From Cliona cf. orientalis (Eukaryota; Porifera; Demospongiae; Clionaida; Clionaidae), in assembly GCA_963930775.1 (NCBI GenBank), contig OZ005702.1, positions 806,001 to 870,000 on the forward strand: a stretch of 64,000 bases of DNA. The letters are read 5' to 3'. The notes beneath the pieces are model-generated. The model was not told where the DNA came from. It searched no databases and worked only from the letters and a program-made list of their open reading frames with translations. Shown here one piece after another: positions 23,490-33,617 of the stretch (position 1 is its first letter; each line of letters begins with the position of its first letter). The translations under genes were made by a program, and so were the position numbers.

Positions 23490-24872
23490 GCTCAGAATGA
23501 TTTTCCTGCGGGAGAATTCTATATTGATATTGAAGGTGGAGATAAGGCATGTGCTAACGCTGACAAGAGAATCAGTACTCGGGTTTCTTTGGTGTGTGAT
23601 CCTTTTGCAATCTGGACTCATCGAAATCTATCAAGTCTAGTGCGTGTGACGAAACAACCGGATTGTGTAGTAAGTATTGTGTTTGTGTGTAATATCAGAT
23701 TGTGTACAAGAGCACATCAGAACCTCCAACTGCATGCTAGCTGATTTCAACAGCTTGCAATTCCTTTAGGCATGATAATTATAAGTTGTGTGCTATTGGC
23801 GGGTAATCATAGCTGCCCCAATATGGACACGTGTGACGTCTTGTATATCTTAATTGTATTCATGATGTGTGGAGCGTTATTTATACCACTGTGGGTGTAG
23901 TTTTTATCAGGCAGCATATGGCTATCACATGGAGAGGTCATCGTGGTTCCACTTCTGAATAATAATCATCACTTTTAATCATTCACAGTACACGATCACT
24001 CTGCCCTATGCTGGGGCCTGTCTACCCATCTCACCTTCGACATCCGTCCCTAGCCCTAGCCACCACCCATCTACTAGCCCAAGCTCCGGTAGCAGTACCT
24101 CCACTAAAGTGTCGCCACATCCGACCTCCACTTCACACCACAACACCGGTACCAAGAGTACTAGTGGTACACATAAGACTTCTACTAGGGAACCAGTACA
24201 TACGCCTACCACCGGCCCCCCGCCCGGCCACCATACTACCCCCGAAAAGCATCGCACTTCACCCGAGAATAAGCACACAACTCAACCAACGGCCAAGCCG
24301 AACAGTCACAAGATAGCAGGGCTGACCGCAGGACTGTATGTCAATAAAATTAAGCATTAATAGTTACTGTGATTAATTGATTTTTTTTTTTACCAATTTT
24401 AGTGTTATCTTTGTGCTCATCTCCGTTGCACTGCTGGTGCTCTTCATCATTGCTGCTTTCTATATTTATAAGGTGAGATATTAATTATAATAATTGGAGT
24501 CTGTCATGCATACTCGGCAGTCTTGTGCTCTGGATATGAGGCTAGCATTGTATATAAGATATCTAGGCTCTTGGTTGGGTAATAGATACTAATTCACATA
24601 GCAAGTACGCTCGTTCTTGTTATACCAACACTGGATATTATTATTATTCTTCTATTCTGCCAGTGTTGGTGTAACAAGAACGAGCGTACATGTACTTGCA
24701 ATGCGAATTAGTAGCATTATATATTAATTGTGGCTTATTAACAATTATGCATGCGGCGACAAGCTTTTAAGGGCCATGCATTCTTCCTTATTAGCCTCCA
24801 CGTTAATTTTGTCCCATGCAGCAGCGTCGCCAAGGTGGTGAGTATGAGAGACTCCGACCAACTAATGACTAA
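22241..24872 (+). CDS. MRH-F: two MRH domains, mucin-like stalk, YERL tail
   Basis: Nine in-phase exons (22241-22356, 22412-22647, 22749-22930, 22995-23095, 23189-23400, 23491-23669, 23989-24335, 24403-24472, 24822-24872) encode 497 aa. A signal peptide is followed by CVLDGFDL and MRH 1 (CKPLPRD, STCQVV, CLLEMRFNYSGAC). MRH 2 has CQGLPLT, AAVCQTG, ISTRVSLVC and CVYTITLPYAGAC. A Ser/Thr/Pro/His stalk of about 90 residues leads to AGLTAGL, a membrane span (FVLISVALLVLFIIAAFYI) and the tail QRRQGGEYERLRPTND with a YxxL motif. MRH 2 keeps the Gln and Arg positions, without the Glu. The stalk and tail pair it with C, D and E, while its double MRH matches A to C. The last intron carries a hairpin element. 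Confidence 0.83.
24601..24699. repeat. Hairpin element in MRH-F last intron
   Basis: About 99 bp with inverted arms GCAAGTACGCTCGTTCTTGT and the near-complement ending GTACTTGC, around a TATTATTATT loop. It is a small non-coding foldback or MITE. Confidence 0.7.
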
Positions 24873-24986
24873 CACACAATACAATGAAGTAATGGTAGCT
24901 GCTATAAACTAGAAGCTAAGCTACTGCTATAAGTTGATTGTTTAATTAACTAGCTACTAACTTAACACCCTTTTGTTAATTTGCGA

Positions 24987-26968
24987 TTATTGTGTCACTG
25001 TGTTATTACTGTAATACACGTTGTAAGACACTATTTCGAAATTTTTCGGGTCCATCATTGAAGTGTACGAGGTTCCCTCGTTTCTGATTGGCCACTTGGA
25101 GAACACCGAGTAAAGGCCGTCCATGCTGGCTGCCGCCGCCTGACCAGCTGCCTTCATGTACTCGTTGCCATAGTAACGTCTGTTATCATATGACCTGGGC
25201 TCTTTCCATTGATCCTGGAATATGAAATATTATGCACAAGGTTAGAAGTTTGGTGATGGTTTTTAACTAGTTTTGGCAATTTGCAACTGGTGATTGTAAT
25301 TAATAGTAGTGTGCTAGATATAATTATTATAATATTAGTTTCAATGTTTCCATTGTTTTATCTAACGTACGTAGTTTGTTTCCAAGAGGTACCAGCTGTT
25401 TGGATCCGTGGACAGCGACACATTAAGGGGTGAAAGTTTCCTCAGCTCATTCCTGTCTCGTGTGATTATAGCTCCTTGGTTGGGCTGTGACCCGGCAGAG
25501 ATATAGTAGACGGGAGCAGAGAGCACCTCTTTTTTGAGGTGGTCGATAGCTTCGTTATAGGACTGAGCAGCAGTCAGCACCTGTTCAAAAAATTGAGCAA
25601 ATAATAATATTATTTAATCAATGCATGAAAGTTAAAGTTAAGGAGAATCAAGAATCTTCTCAAAAATAAGTGAAGCTATTGATCATACTTGTATCTGATA
25701 ATTATTATGAATTTAGTCCAGATTTAAGGAAACTATAATATAGACTCACCTGTCTCTCTAGGTGAGTCGGGCACTTTGCATGCCTCAGTAGAGCGTTGAG
25801 GCTGTCAACAAGGGGCTCTCCTCCCCTCTCCCGTTCGTTAATAGACAACGAAAAGCCATTTTTGCTCACTCCGGTCACGATTCCGACGTAGCCGGTGGTC
25901 ACATCGGCAGTGAAGACAATGGTCCCGTTCTTCACAAAATCTGCCTGCACGGTGAGATTTCTTATATCGTTCGGAAGATTCCAGTCCATGTTCCTCCCGT
26001 GAAAAACGTGTCCGTTTGGATCTTGGGCCACGATGGAAGTACAGGCCATCCCTCCACTGCCAGGGGTCACATGTTCCACACCTGCGGCTGCCGGGGGTGG
26101 CGGGACTGTGCTATTGCCCGTGGTGTTTGGGCGGCCTCCCCCTAGCTGCAATAGTAATGACATTGTGAGTCACTGAGACAGCATTGTGCACAGATTTGAT
26201 ATCACAATGCTTTGTGATAAGCTAGTTTGGGTATTATCGTGTGAAGTTCACTTCTGAGGAATGCTAATCAAATCTGAAGCGATATGCACTATTTGGTCAA
26301 TGATGAAGTGACATTGTTCTCAGCTGCCATGCCGTAGAAGATTGTTTGTGATGACTAATAAAATGTTGGCTAGTTTACTGAACAGTTACAATATATATCC
26401 ACAGAGAATCTATTGACTGAGTTAATAATAATTATACCATACCCTGCGGAGTTCATAGGACAGATTGAGTGTCACAATGACGCCAAGGTCAATGTCGAGG
26501 TAGTTGGCAATGGCCTCCATTTCTTCTCCAAGTTCCCCAAAGTAGCCTTTGAGATCTCCCATCAGCTTGTCAATGACAACAGCAACATCTTTTGGATACT
26601 ATGCACAGAAAAAGAATACGCTAGGCATGCAATATTAAAACATCAAGCCTAATACATAAATTGGAATCAGGATCATCTGATGATAATTATTATTTTTTTC
26701 AATTGATTTTTTTTCCCTTCCTGAGGCTTACTTCATCACTGAAGTACTCCACAATCAGAGGTGCTGAGGACTTGAAGTCTTTGAGGAGAGGGATCCATCG
26801 TTCACTGGGCGGCTGATCCAGGTCAATGGTGTACTTCTTCATGGGCACTACGGGCTCGCCGAGGGCTTCGGCACCTCCAGCTTGTAAGACCAGCTGCAAG
26901 ACACAAAGCCAGCAACTGGAGATCATAAAGAATGCAAGAACGCGTCCCTGCGAGAATTTAGCACCCAT
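24987..26968 (-). CDS. NAAA: N-acylethanolamine acid amidase / acid ceramidase-type lysosomal amidase
   Basis: An Ntn-hydrolase that cleaves amide-linked fatty acids in the lysosome. Five exons (26968-26732, 26598-26443, 26145-25750, 25580-25371, 25214-24987), all phase 0, encode 408 aa. A signal peptide or anchor (VLAFFMISSCWLCVLQL) opens the protein. The autocatalytic cleavage site and nucleophile sit in GGMACTSIVAQD (Cys about 166), followed by HGRNMDW, which carries the family Arg and Asp. Downstream are GYVGIVTGVSKNGFSLSINER, VYYISAG and SWYLLETNYDQWKEP...DNRR. These fit NAAA slightly better than ASAH1. Unusual: a Pro/Ala/Gly-rich insert (VPPPPAAAG) lies directly before the cleavage cysteine, making the chain longer than vertebrate NAAA. 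The gene is divergent from the sulfatase across 191 bp. Confidence 0.88.
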
Positions 26969-27159
26969 TGTCGCGCTGCAGAAATGCACTTGAAGGGGGT
27001 GGATTTGTTTACAAAATCTATGATATCACATGACGCTACAGCGCGTAAGTGCGCATAATACATATTGCGCATGCACACGATCACGATCGACTGTGTATGG
27101 CGCTGCAGAAAAGTGGGTGGGGCTGATCACATGTTGTGGTTTATGGATTCTGGGCCAAC
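26969..27159. promoter_or_regulatory. Divergent promoter NAAA / sulfatase with TCACATGA and NRF1-like box
   Basis: The 191-bp spacer between two divergent lysosomal-hydrolase genes holds TCACATGA at 27026-27033 (MiT/TFE-type core) and TGCGCATGCA at 27066-27075 (NRF1-like). Position and motif suggest a shared bidirectional promoter; activity is not shown by sequence alone. Confidence 0.5.
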
Positions 27160-28683
27160 ATGGTGATTGCAAAGATATTAGCTGCATTTTGTCTGCTTCT
27201 CCTGAGCAATGAAGGGAAAGGACATAGTTCTGGAGCCGATCAGCAGCTTCCCAACATAGTGTTCATGATGGCTGACGATCTGGGATACGGTGATGTCGGC
27301 TACAACGGCGGGAACGCAACGACCCCGAACTTGGACGCCATGGCGAGTGGTGCGAACACCATCCACCTCACGCGATACTACAGCGGCGGACCCGTCTGCT
27401 CGCCGACAAGAGGAACGGTGCTGACTGGACGCAACCATAACCGATACTGCGTCTGGACTGCAAACACTGGAAGCAATAAGGACGATTTTGTTGTACCGGA
27501 GAGAATGCCCTTGCCCACTAGTGAAATCACTGTTGCAGATATCCTGAAGAAGCATGGATATCAGACTGCCATGTTTGGCAAATGGCACCTTGGAGACTTC
27601 AAAGTTCTACCAGAAGGGAACAAGAAATGGCCAGTGTCCCATCCAGGGATGCATGGATTCGACGAATGGTGGGGTACGGAGAGGTCAGCACAGAGTGCAA
27701 ACTTGAACTGTGCCTGCTTCAATGATAGCGAGAAGCTCTGCATAATGGGTCATTATACTAACCTGCCCCCTTGCTTCAACTACTATACTGTGTCTGATAA
27801 TGGGACGCTGAAAGGAATGGATCAGCCGCTATTCGGAGACGATACTCACTTTATCGTAAGCCTCTTCGAAGAGTACCTCAAGAAAGCTACGACAACAGGC
27901 GAACCGTTCTTTGTCTACCTCCCCTTTCACACCGTGCACATCCGCTATCTCGCAACAGAAGGCTACATCAGGAACTACACAGAGAAGGGCTACAGCCAAC
28001 AGCAGATTGACTACTACGGAGCAATCTCAGCAATGGACGATGCAATTGGAAAAGTACGCGATCTCCTCAAGAGCTACAATGTCAGTGACAATACCATGCT
28101 TTGGTTCACGAGCGACAACGGTCCAGCAGGTGGACAACCGGGTACGACAGCTGGATATAGAGGCCGCAAGGGGACAATATGGGAGGGAGGTATTCGGCTT
28201 CCTGGGCTCATCGAGTGGCCAAATATGGTCAAGAAGAATGTAAAATCTGATTTTCCGGTGATGTCCTCTGACCTCCTTCCAACGGCGTGTGATATTGTGG
28301 GCACCAGTCCACCTTCTGATCGCCCCATTGATGGAGTCTCTATCATGCCCTTTATAAGAGGTGAAACAACACAGAGGAATGTTTCTATGAAGTGGGCATT
28401 TAGTATCAAAGGCAATTTTGACAGTTCATACGCAGCTGCAATCAGTAATGACCAATATAAGATTTATGCCTCATACGGTAAAGGAAAAGTTGAATCGGCT
28501 GAACTTTACGACCTCTTGGCTGATCCGTTTGAGACTAAGGACTTATCTGGTGATGAGAAGAAAGTGTACAACGACATGCTGGCTGAACTGGAGCAGTGGA
28601 GGCAGTCTGTTATCAAGAGTGCAACTGATGAAGTGAAGTGTTATGGGATTTCAAAAGTGGATCCAGAAGATGAAGACGACTAG
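27160..28683 (+). CDS. Intronless secreted/lysosomal sulfatase (arylsulfatase family)
   Basis: Hydrolyses sulfate esters using a formylglycine made from cysteine. A single open frame of 507 aa starts at the ATG at 27160, giving a signal peptide (MVIAKILAAFCLLLL). The metal-binding N-terminus is PNIVFMMADDLGYGD. The formylglycine motif is CSPTRG (Cys80), followed by LTGR. Then come FGKWHLGD, the substrate-binding His in PFHTVH, and WFTSDNGP with the family Asp/Asn metal ligands. The C-terminal region has ELYDLLADPFETKDL, typical of formylglycine-dependent sulfatases. No intron interrupts it, although neighbouring genes have five or more exons; a retrocopy or acquisition from bacteria are both possible. 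The natural substrate cannot be told from sequence. It is divergent from the NAAA gene. Confidence 0.93.
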   Translation: MVIAKILAAFCLLLLSNEGKGHSSGADQQLPNIVFMMADDLGYGDVGYNGGNATTPNLDAMASGANTIHLTRYYSGGPVCSPTRGTVLTGRNHNRYCVWTANTGSNKDDFVVPERMPLPTSEITVADILKKHGYQTAMFGKWHLGDFKVLPEGNKKWPVSHPGMHGFDEWWGTERSAQSANLNCACFNDSEKLCIMGHYTNLPPCFNYYTVSDNGTLKGMDQPLFGDDTHFIVSLFEEYLKKATTTGEPFFVYLPFHTVHIRYLATEGYIRNYTEKGYSQQQIDYYGAISAMDDAIGKVRDLLKSYNVSDNTMLWFTSDNGPAGGQPGTTAGYRGRKGTIWEGGIRLPGLIEWPNMVKKNVKSDFPVMSSDLLPTACDIVGTSPPSDRPIDGVSIMPFIRGETTQRNVSMKWAFSIKGNFDSSYAAAISNDQYKIYASYGKGKVESAELYDLLADPFETKDLSGDEKKVYNDMLAELEQWRQSVIKSATDEVKCYGISKVDPEDEDD

Positions 28684-28808
28684 CCATGTCCGTTAATCTT
28701 TTAATGTGTATTATTTGAGTTGAGTTCAAGTTGAACACAAATGAGTTCATAGTACAATGCAGCAGTAAATTTAAATATCAACACAAACCAATCAACTGTT
28801 AATTAATT

Positions 28809-31800
28809 TTAATATGGCTTTCCCATGTAGGTGTCCCGAATTGTCCTGTATAATGCAGTAATATTTTTAGTTGAGAGTCCAGTAAATAATTATTATTAAA
28901 TTTACCTGATGGACAGTGACTGCTGAAACTCTTCAATACTAATCTTCTTAGAGCTGGAGCCTGGCAGCGGAGTAAAGGTGATGTCATAGTTCTTCTGGGA
29001 CATTGCTAGGAAACCATTGTCACTGAAAATGCCATCATAGTCTGAGCTAGTCAAGTAGACATAGGGTGCCACTGCATCAGATGTCAATGTGAACTGTAAC
29101 AGTACCAGAGAAAAGTTTACTCATTAAATTTTAGTACTCATGATCTCATTACGTGACTAAATTTATGATTAAACTTACCATGATTATATTGTAATCAGGA
29201 GTCAGTTTAAAGTCAGCAGCAGCTACTTTAGTGTCAGGAAGAGCAACGTCAGTGAAGTTGGAAGGAAAGAAGTAGTTCTCAGCCAAAATAGTCTTGTTAG
29301 CTGAAAAAGAATTAAGCACAATGTTGTTATACTGTAATGCTCACATGCACCAACTTCTTTTATACTGACCTCCAGTGATTGTGATATAGAGAAAGCTCTC
29401 TTTAGCTGTTGTGCCTTTGAAAACATCCTCCATCTTCCCATTGAAGACCTCCACTCCAGTGAAACCAGTGCTCTTCAGATTGGACTTGGAGAACGTATTC
29501 ACAGCCTTTCCCTGCATACATATAAGTATACACACCATAAAGTATTAACTGGATTGTAGTAGAGTATTAAACTTACTGATGCCCATGTAACGACATGGAT
29601 TTGTAGATCATAAGTGATGTCATAGTTAGCAATGTCCAACACCACGTACACACTGATTTCATCCTTCAGGTAGAACGGTGAAACAAGGACGTGGTTATAT
29701 GTTCGCTTCATGAAGTGATGAAGCAGCTTCCACTGTCCACTCCACTCCAAAGAGGCCCAGCTCTGAGTCTGCCAGATGTCATTCTGCATGCCGAGGATCA
29801 GATTATTTCGGATTGTTTACATGTTCCTAGATCATAATTAATTTTTATAGCTCTTTCTTACCAGCTGCCAATATAGAGTTCCCCTAGTGAATATCCCATC
29901 TGTACTGATCATTCTTCTGTAGTGCTGTGCCTCAGCATCGATACAAATGGCCTGGATCACTTGACTCAGGTAGACGAAATCTCTGAACTGATCTTCCTTC
30001 TTAGTGCTGTATATTATATGCAAAATATCATGTACAGAGAATAAAATTTTAATTTTAAGACTGCTAGCCAGCTTACTTGTTGGGCAGATGGAAGAACATG
30101 GCCATCATTGCCTCCATCTGTTGGTTACCATTGGGATGATGCTGACGGTGCAGCATCAGTGGAGAATCGTTACTCCAGTCCTGAAATGGAAAGCAGTTCA
30201 TTTTAACAGCTAGCTATGGAGTTTGGATGCCGAGGTGGTGTTCTTACATCAATGATTGAGATATTCTTTATTGCATGGAAAGAAGGATAACTCTGAAATC
30301 CAAACTCACTCGCAAATCGTGGAGTAGGAAATTTGGTCACATCCGTGCAGTAATCAGTGTAGTCATACCTTTGAAATGAAGGTAGTATCATTTCATCACA
30401 GATAATATTATACTGAGCTATAATATAGTAGCTATATACCTGTGCAAATCACCATAGTTTGGGTCTCTTGATTGCCCCCACTTCTGGATGTACAGTCCTC
30501 GCTCACGATCATCCACAAGGGCTCCATTTGAAGGACTGGCCGGCCAATAGATGCGTGAGTTGTCCTAAAAAACATTAGCGAACTACATTATTTTTGTATC
30601 CATAACATTAATAATGTTGAGGCTAGCTAGGAGTGGGCCCGCGGGCCTGAAACTAAGATGAGGCTACATAGCTACTATCAGGGTGAATCTTACCTCCTCC
30701 CAGAGAGTAGCTCTAACTGTCCCATCGTAAAGGACGCTGTAGTCCACGAGATACATTGGCCCACCATTAACTGCAGCATCCTATTAGAAGTTTATAGGGT
30801 AATTAGCTATGTCAATTGCCACAATCTATAGCTAGACATAGCTATTAATTAAGAAACACTGTCACCTGATTTTCGTTATTGCCACTCCATAGGACAATGC
30901 TGGGGTGGTGTCCAAGGCGACGGACCACATGCTTCACCTCCTCTCTCACATTGGCTAGAAAGTCCTAGAAAATTAGATGGATCATCCGTAAATGGCATCA
31001 ATATAATAATATTATTCTGGCAAATAGCTCACAAGGTCTCTAGGGTAGCGAGCATCACCAAACATGAACTCCTGCCAGATCATGATTCCCATCTCATCAC
31101 ACAAGTCATAAAACCAATCTGGCTGGAAAAGCCCACCTCCCCTATTAGAAAGTAGAACAAAATAAAAATTTAATATTACATAGCATAGCTAGCTACCATA
31201 TTCTGATCATATTCTGATTTCCTTCAACAGCTGACTTTAGCAAGCTACGTGCATACTCCGGTGTTGCCCTGGTTACAAATGCATCCATAGGGATGAAGTT
31301 GGATCCCTTGGAGTAGAAGGGGTAGTCAGTGGCTGTGAAGGATAGATAATAGGTAAAATTTTATGCCTTAAAATGGGGACCTAATTAGCTCACTTGATGT
31401 TGACATTTGGAAGTAAAACATTGCTCCATCTTTACCCACAGGATCCTATCAAAAAAAATCGCAACCATCACTGTTACTACTGACTAAAATGCAAATAATT
31501 AGCACACCTGCATGAGCTTAATGTTTCGAAATCCTATGTTTTTTACAATATTTACGACTGATATCCTCTTTCTCTGAATACGAAAAAAAAAACGTTTTGT
31601 ACCTAGCTATAGATTTCAGAACCTCGGTACGTACATCTTTCAGGACGGTAACCACGGTGCTTGCCTCCACCAAAGTTGGTGGTGAGGAAGGCCACTTGAC
31701 TCCAACGGGCCACCAGAGGTACTTATCTTCTATCACAGAGGCTGCTATCGGATCACTTTGGATCGTGTAGCACTCAGAGAAGTCGCTCATGAATACAGCG

Positions 31801-33451
31801 ACAGAAATATCCTGCATGATTTACAAATAATTTGCATAGTCACAATGAACTGCTATTATTAGTTAAGGGTAGCTATTAGTATAATTAATCACACACTTCA
31901 GAGTACAATTAGGGCAGTAATCAGTACTCTTACTTGTACGAGTATGGTCAGTAATAGCACGAGCGATAGCGAGTGCTATTTGGCCGTACGTGTACATGTA
32001 AAAGTACTGATTACTGCCCTAATTGTATGAGGATTGAAGTGTGTGATTAATTGATAATAGTATAAATTTTGCCCCAGGCTATAGCAGGAGTACCAATTAC
32101 AGAGCAAGAGTACAATTACAGCTGTAATCCGTACTCTTGCCTATGGGAGTAATGTACTGGGACTGTAATCACTATACTATTAATCACCTTAAAAATTGCT
32201 GGAATGTTTAGGCCATTTAATTTTGTTTCAACTTCAAAGTTAAATATTCCTGGCTTTGGAACGACAACACAGACAGTGACAGTGACAAAATAATTCTTGG
32301 TAGATTCATCATAGCCAGTCTTTGGGATCACATAGGAGACATAGGCATCAGTGAATGTAACTAGGCTGGAAATAGATTTTAAAAATTCCCATTAATTCTG
32401 ATTCAAAACAGACACTGTTCAATTTTACACCTGATATTTTGCCATATTCCAGCTGGAACAAAGGCACAGCCCCAGTCCCAACCAAAGTCAGACTGTGTCT
32501 TTCGAACGAAATTCCTCACAGAATAATTGAAATATCTGCCTGGGGAATTTATGTTGTAGGGATATTGAGCAGCTGTCCGATTGGAATAGTTAGAGGCTGA
32601 CTACAGTGCCGAAAAAAAAAAAAGAATATTCACAGCATTAATTATGATACTCCACTAACTCACTTCAAAATCAACAGTAATCATATTCTGACCAGACTTA
32701 ATCACATTCTGTATGGGTAAACAAAATTTTTTTGGCTATCACGGCCACTCTAACACCCCTACCAGTTGGACTCGTAATATTATTAAATTTTCATACCGTA
32801 ACATCAAAATAATATTGCCTGTGCATGTTTTTGGCTGTCCCTACTTGCTGATTATTGATGCTGTGAGTGGAGGAAAAGAGTAATACATCGCACACTGGTG
32901 AAATTAGAACAAAATAATAATTACTATCTGCCGATACCTGACATTGGCCACTGTATCCAGTCCGTCACACTTCAACCAGACCGTCTTTCCTTCAATCTGA
33001 TCAGAAGTGATGTCAAAGGTTCTACTGTACTGCCAGTCAGCATAGCCAATCCACTGATAGAGCCAATCATTCCAGCCGACTATAGAAGACAAACATAATG
33101 CTTTTTACAAACGAGCCCCTCCCCCTATCTCCGCGCCAGGTGGCCTGGAGGTGGGGCTTGCGTCTCTAAGCGCAATCACGATCGAATAACTTACAGTAAG
33201 GATCCCCAATGATACCGTGACGCCTGAAAATACATGTATAATCATAGTGAACTAATGCTTCAACATCATATCGCATTATTTTTTGTTTACATGAGGTCAA
33301 GGTGCACTACTCCAGGGACCTGTGCCTTGATGGCCTTGATCCTACCCCCGGAGTCTGAGAGGGACCAGAAGTCGCCATTGAGGGACATCTCAAGCTGATC
33401 ACCCACCCCTCCGTGGAGGAGAACCAGCTGCAGCAGCAGGAGAGCTAGCAT
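28809..33451 (-). CDS. MANBA: Beta-mannosidase, copy 1
   Basis: Glycoside hydrolase family 2 lysosomal enzyme removing terminal beta-mannose from N-glycan remnants. About 20 small exons run from the ATG at 33451 (signal peptide [12 protein letters not shown], then [17 protein letters not shown]) to the stop at 28809 ([11 protein letters not shown]). Recognisable blocks are [65 protein letters not shown] and FMFGDARYP. The acid/base Glu is in LWSGNNEN (exon near 30865-30964), and the nucleophile Glu is in [14 protein letters not shown] (near 30248-30367). [16 protein letters not shown] and [10 protein letters not shown] follow. No inactivating lesion was seen. TCACGTGA and TCACATGA lie side by side 39-55 bp upstream. 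One intron contains a foldback element. It is the first of four tandem paralogues. Confidence 0.92.
31873..32060. repeat. Foldback element in MANBA copy 1 intron
   Basis: Inverted arms (left TTAATCACACACTTCA, right TGAAGTGTGTGATTAA) enclose a second palindromic pair GGGCAGTAATCAGTACT / AGTACTGATTACTGCCC. It is non-coding. The matching introns of copies 3 and 4 are only about 60-70 bp, so it was inserted after the copies split. Confidence 0.75.
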
Positions 33452-33489
33452 GATCGACAAAAAGAAAAAAAACGCGAAGATTTTCTATG

Positions 33490-33506
33490 TCACGTGAGTC
33501 ACATGA
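33490..33506. promoter_or_regulatory. Adjacent TCACGTGA and TCACATGA boxes upstream of MANBA copy 1
   Basis: TCACGTGA (33490-33497) and TCACATGA (33499-33506) sit 39-55 bp upstream of the copy 1 start codon. Both match the TCAYRTGA core of MiT/TFE factors, which drive the lysosomal CLEAR network in vertebrates. That sponge TFE factors use it is inference. Confidence 0.5.
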
Positions 33507-33617
33507 TGGCTTCTAACGATTTCGCGAGTGCACGCATTAACAAATTTATAATAATATCTTTACTTTGACTACACTTTTCAAAAACTTGGTAATAACAGAA
33601 TGTATTAAAAATCTTAG

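Noticed and set aside
4634..24872. One giant multi-MRH gene like the cation-independent receptor (IGF2R)
   Set aside because: Each unit has its own signal peptide, membrane span, stop codon and upstream region, so they are separate genes.
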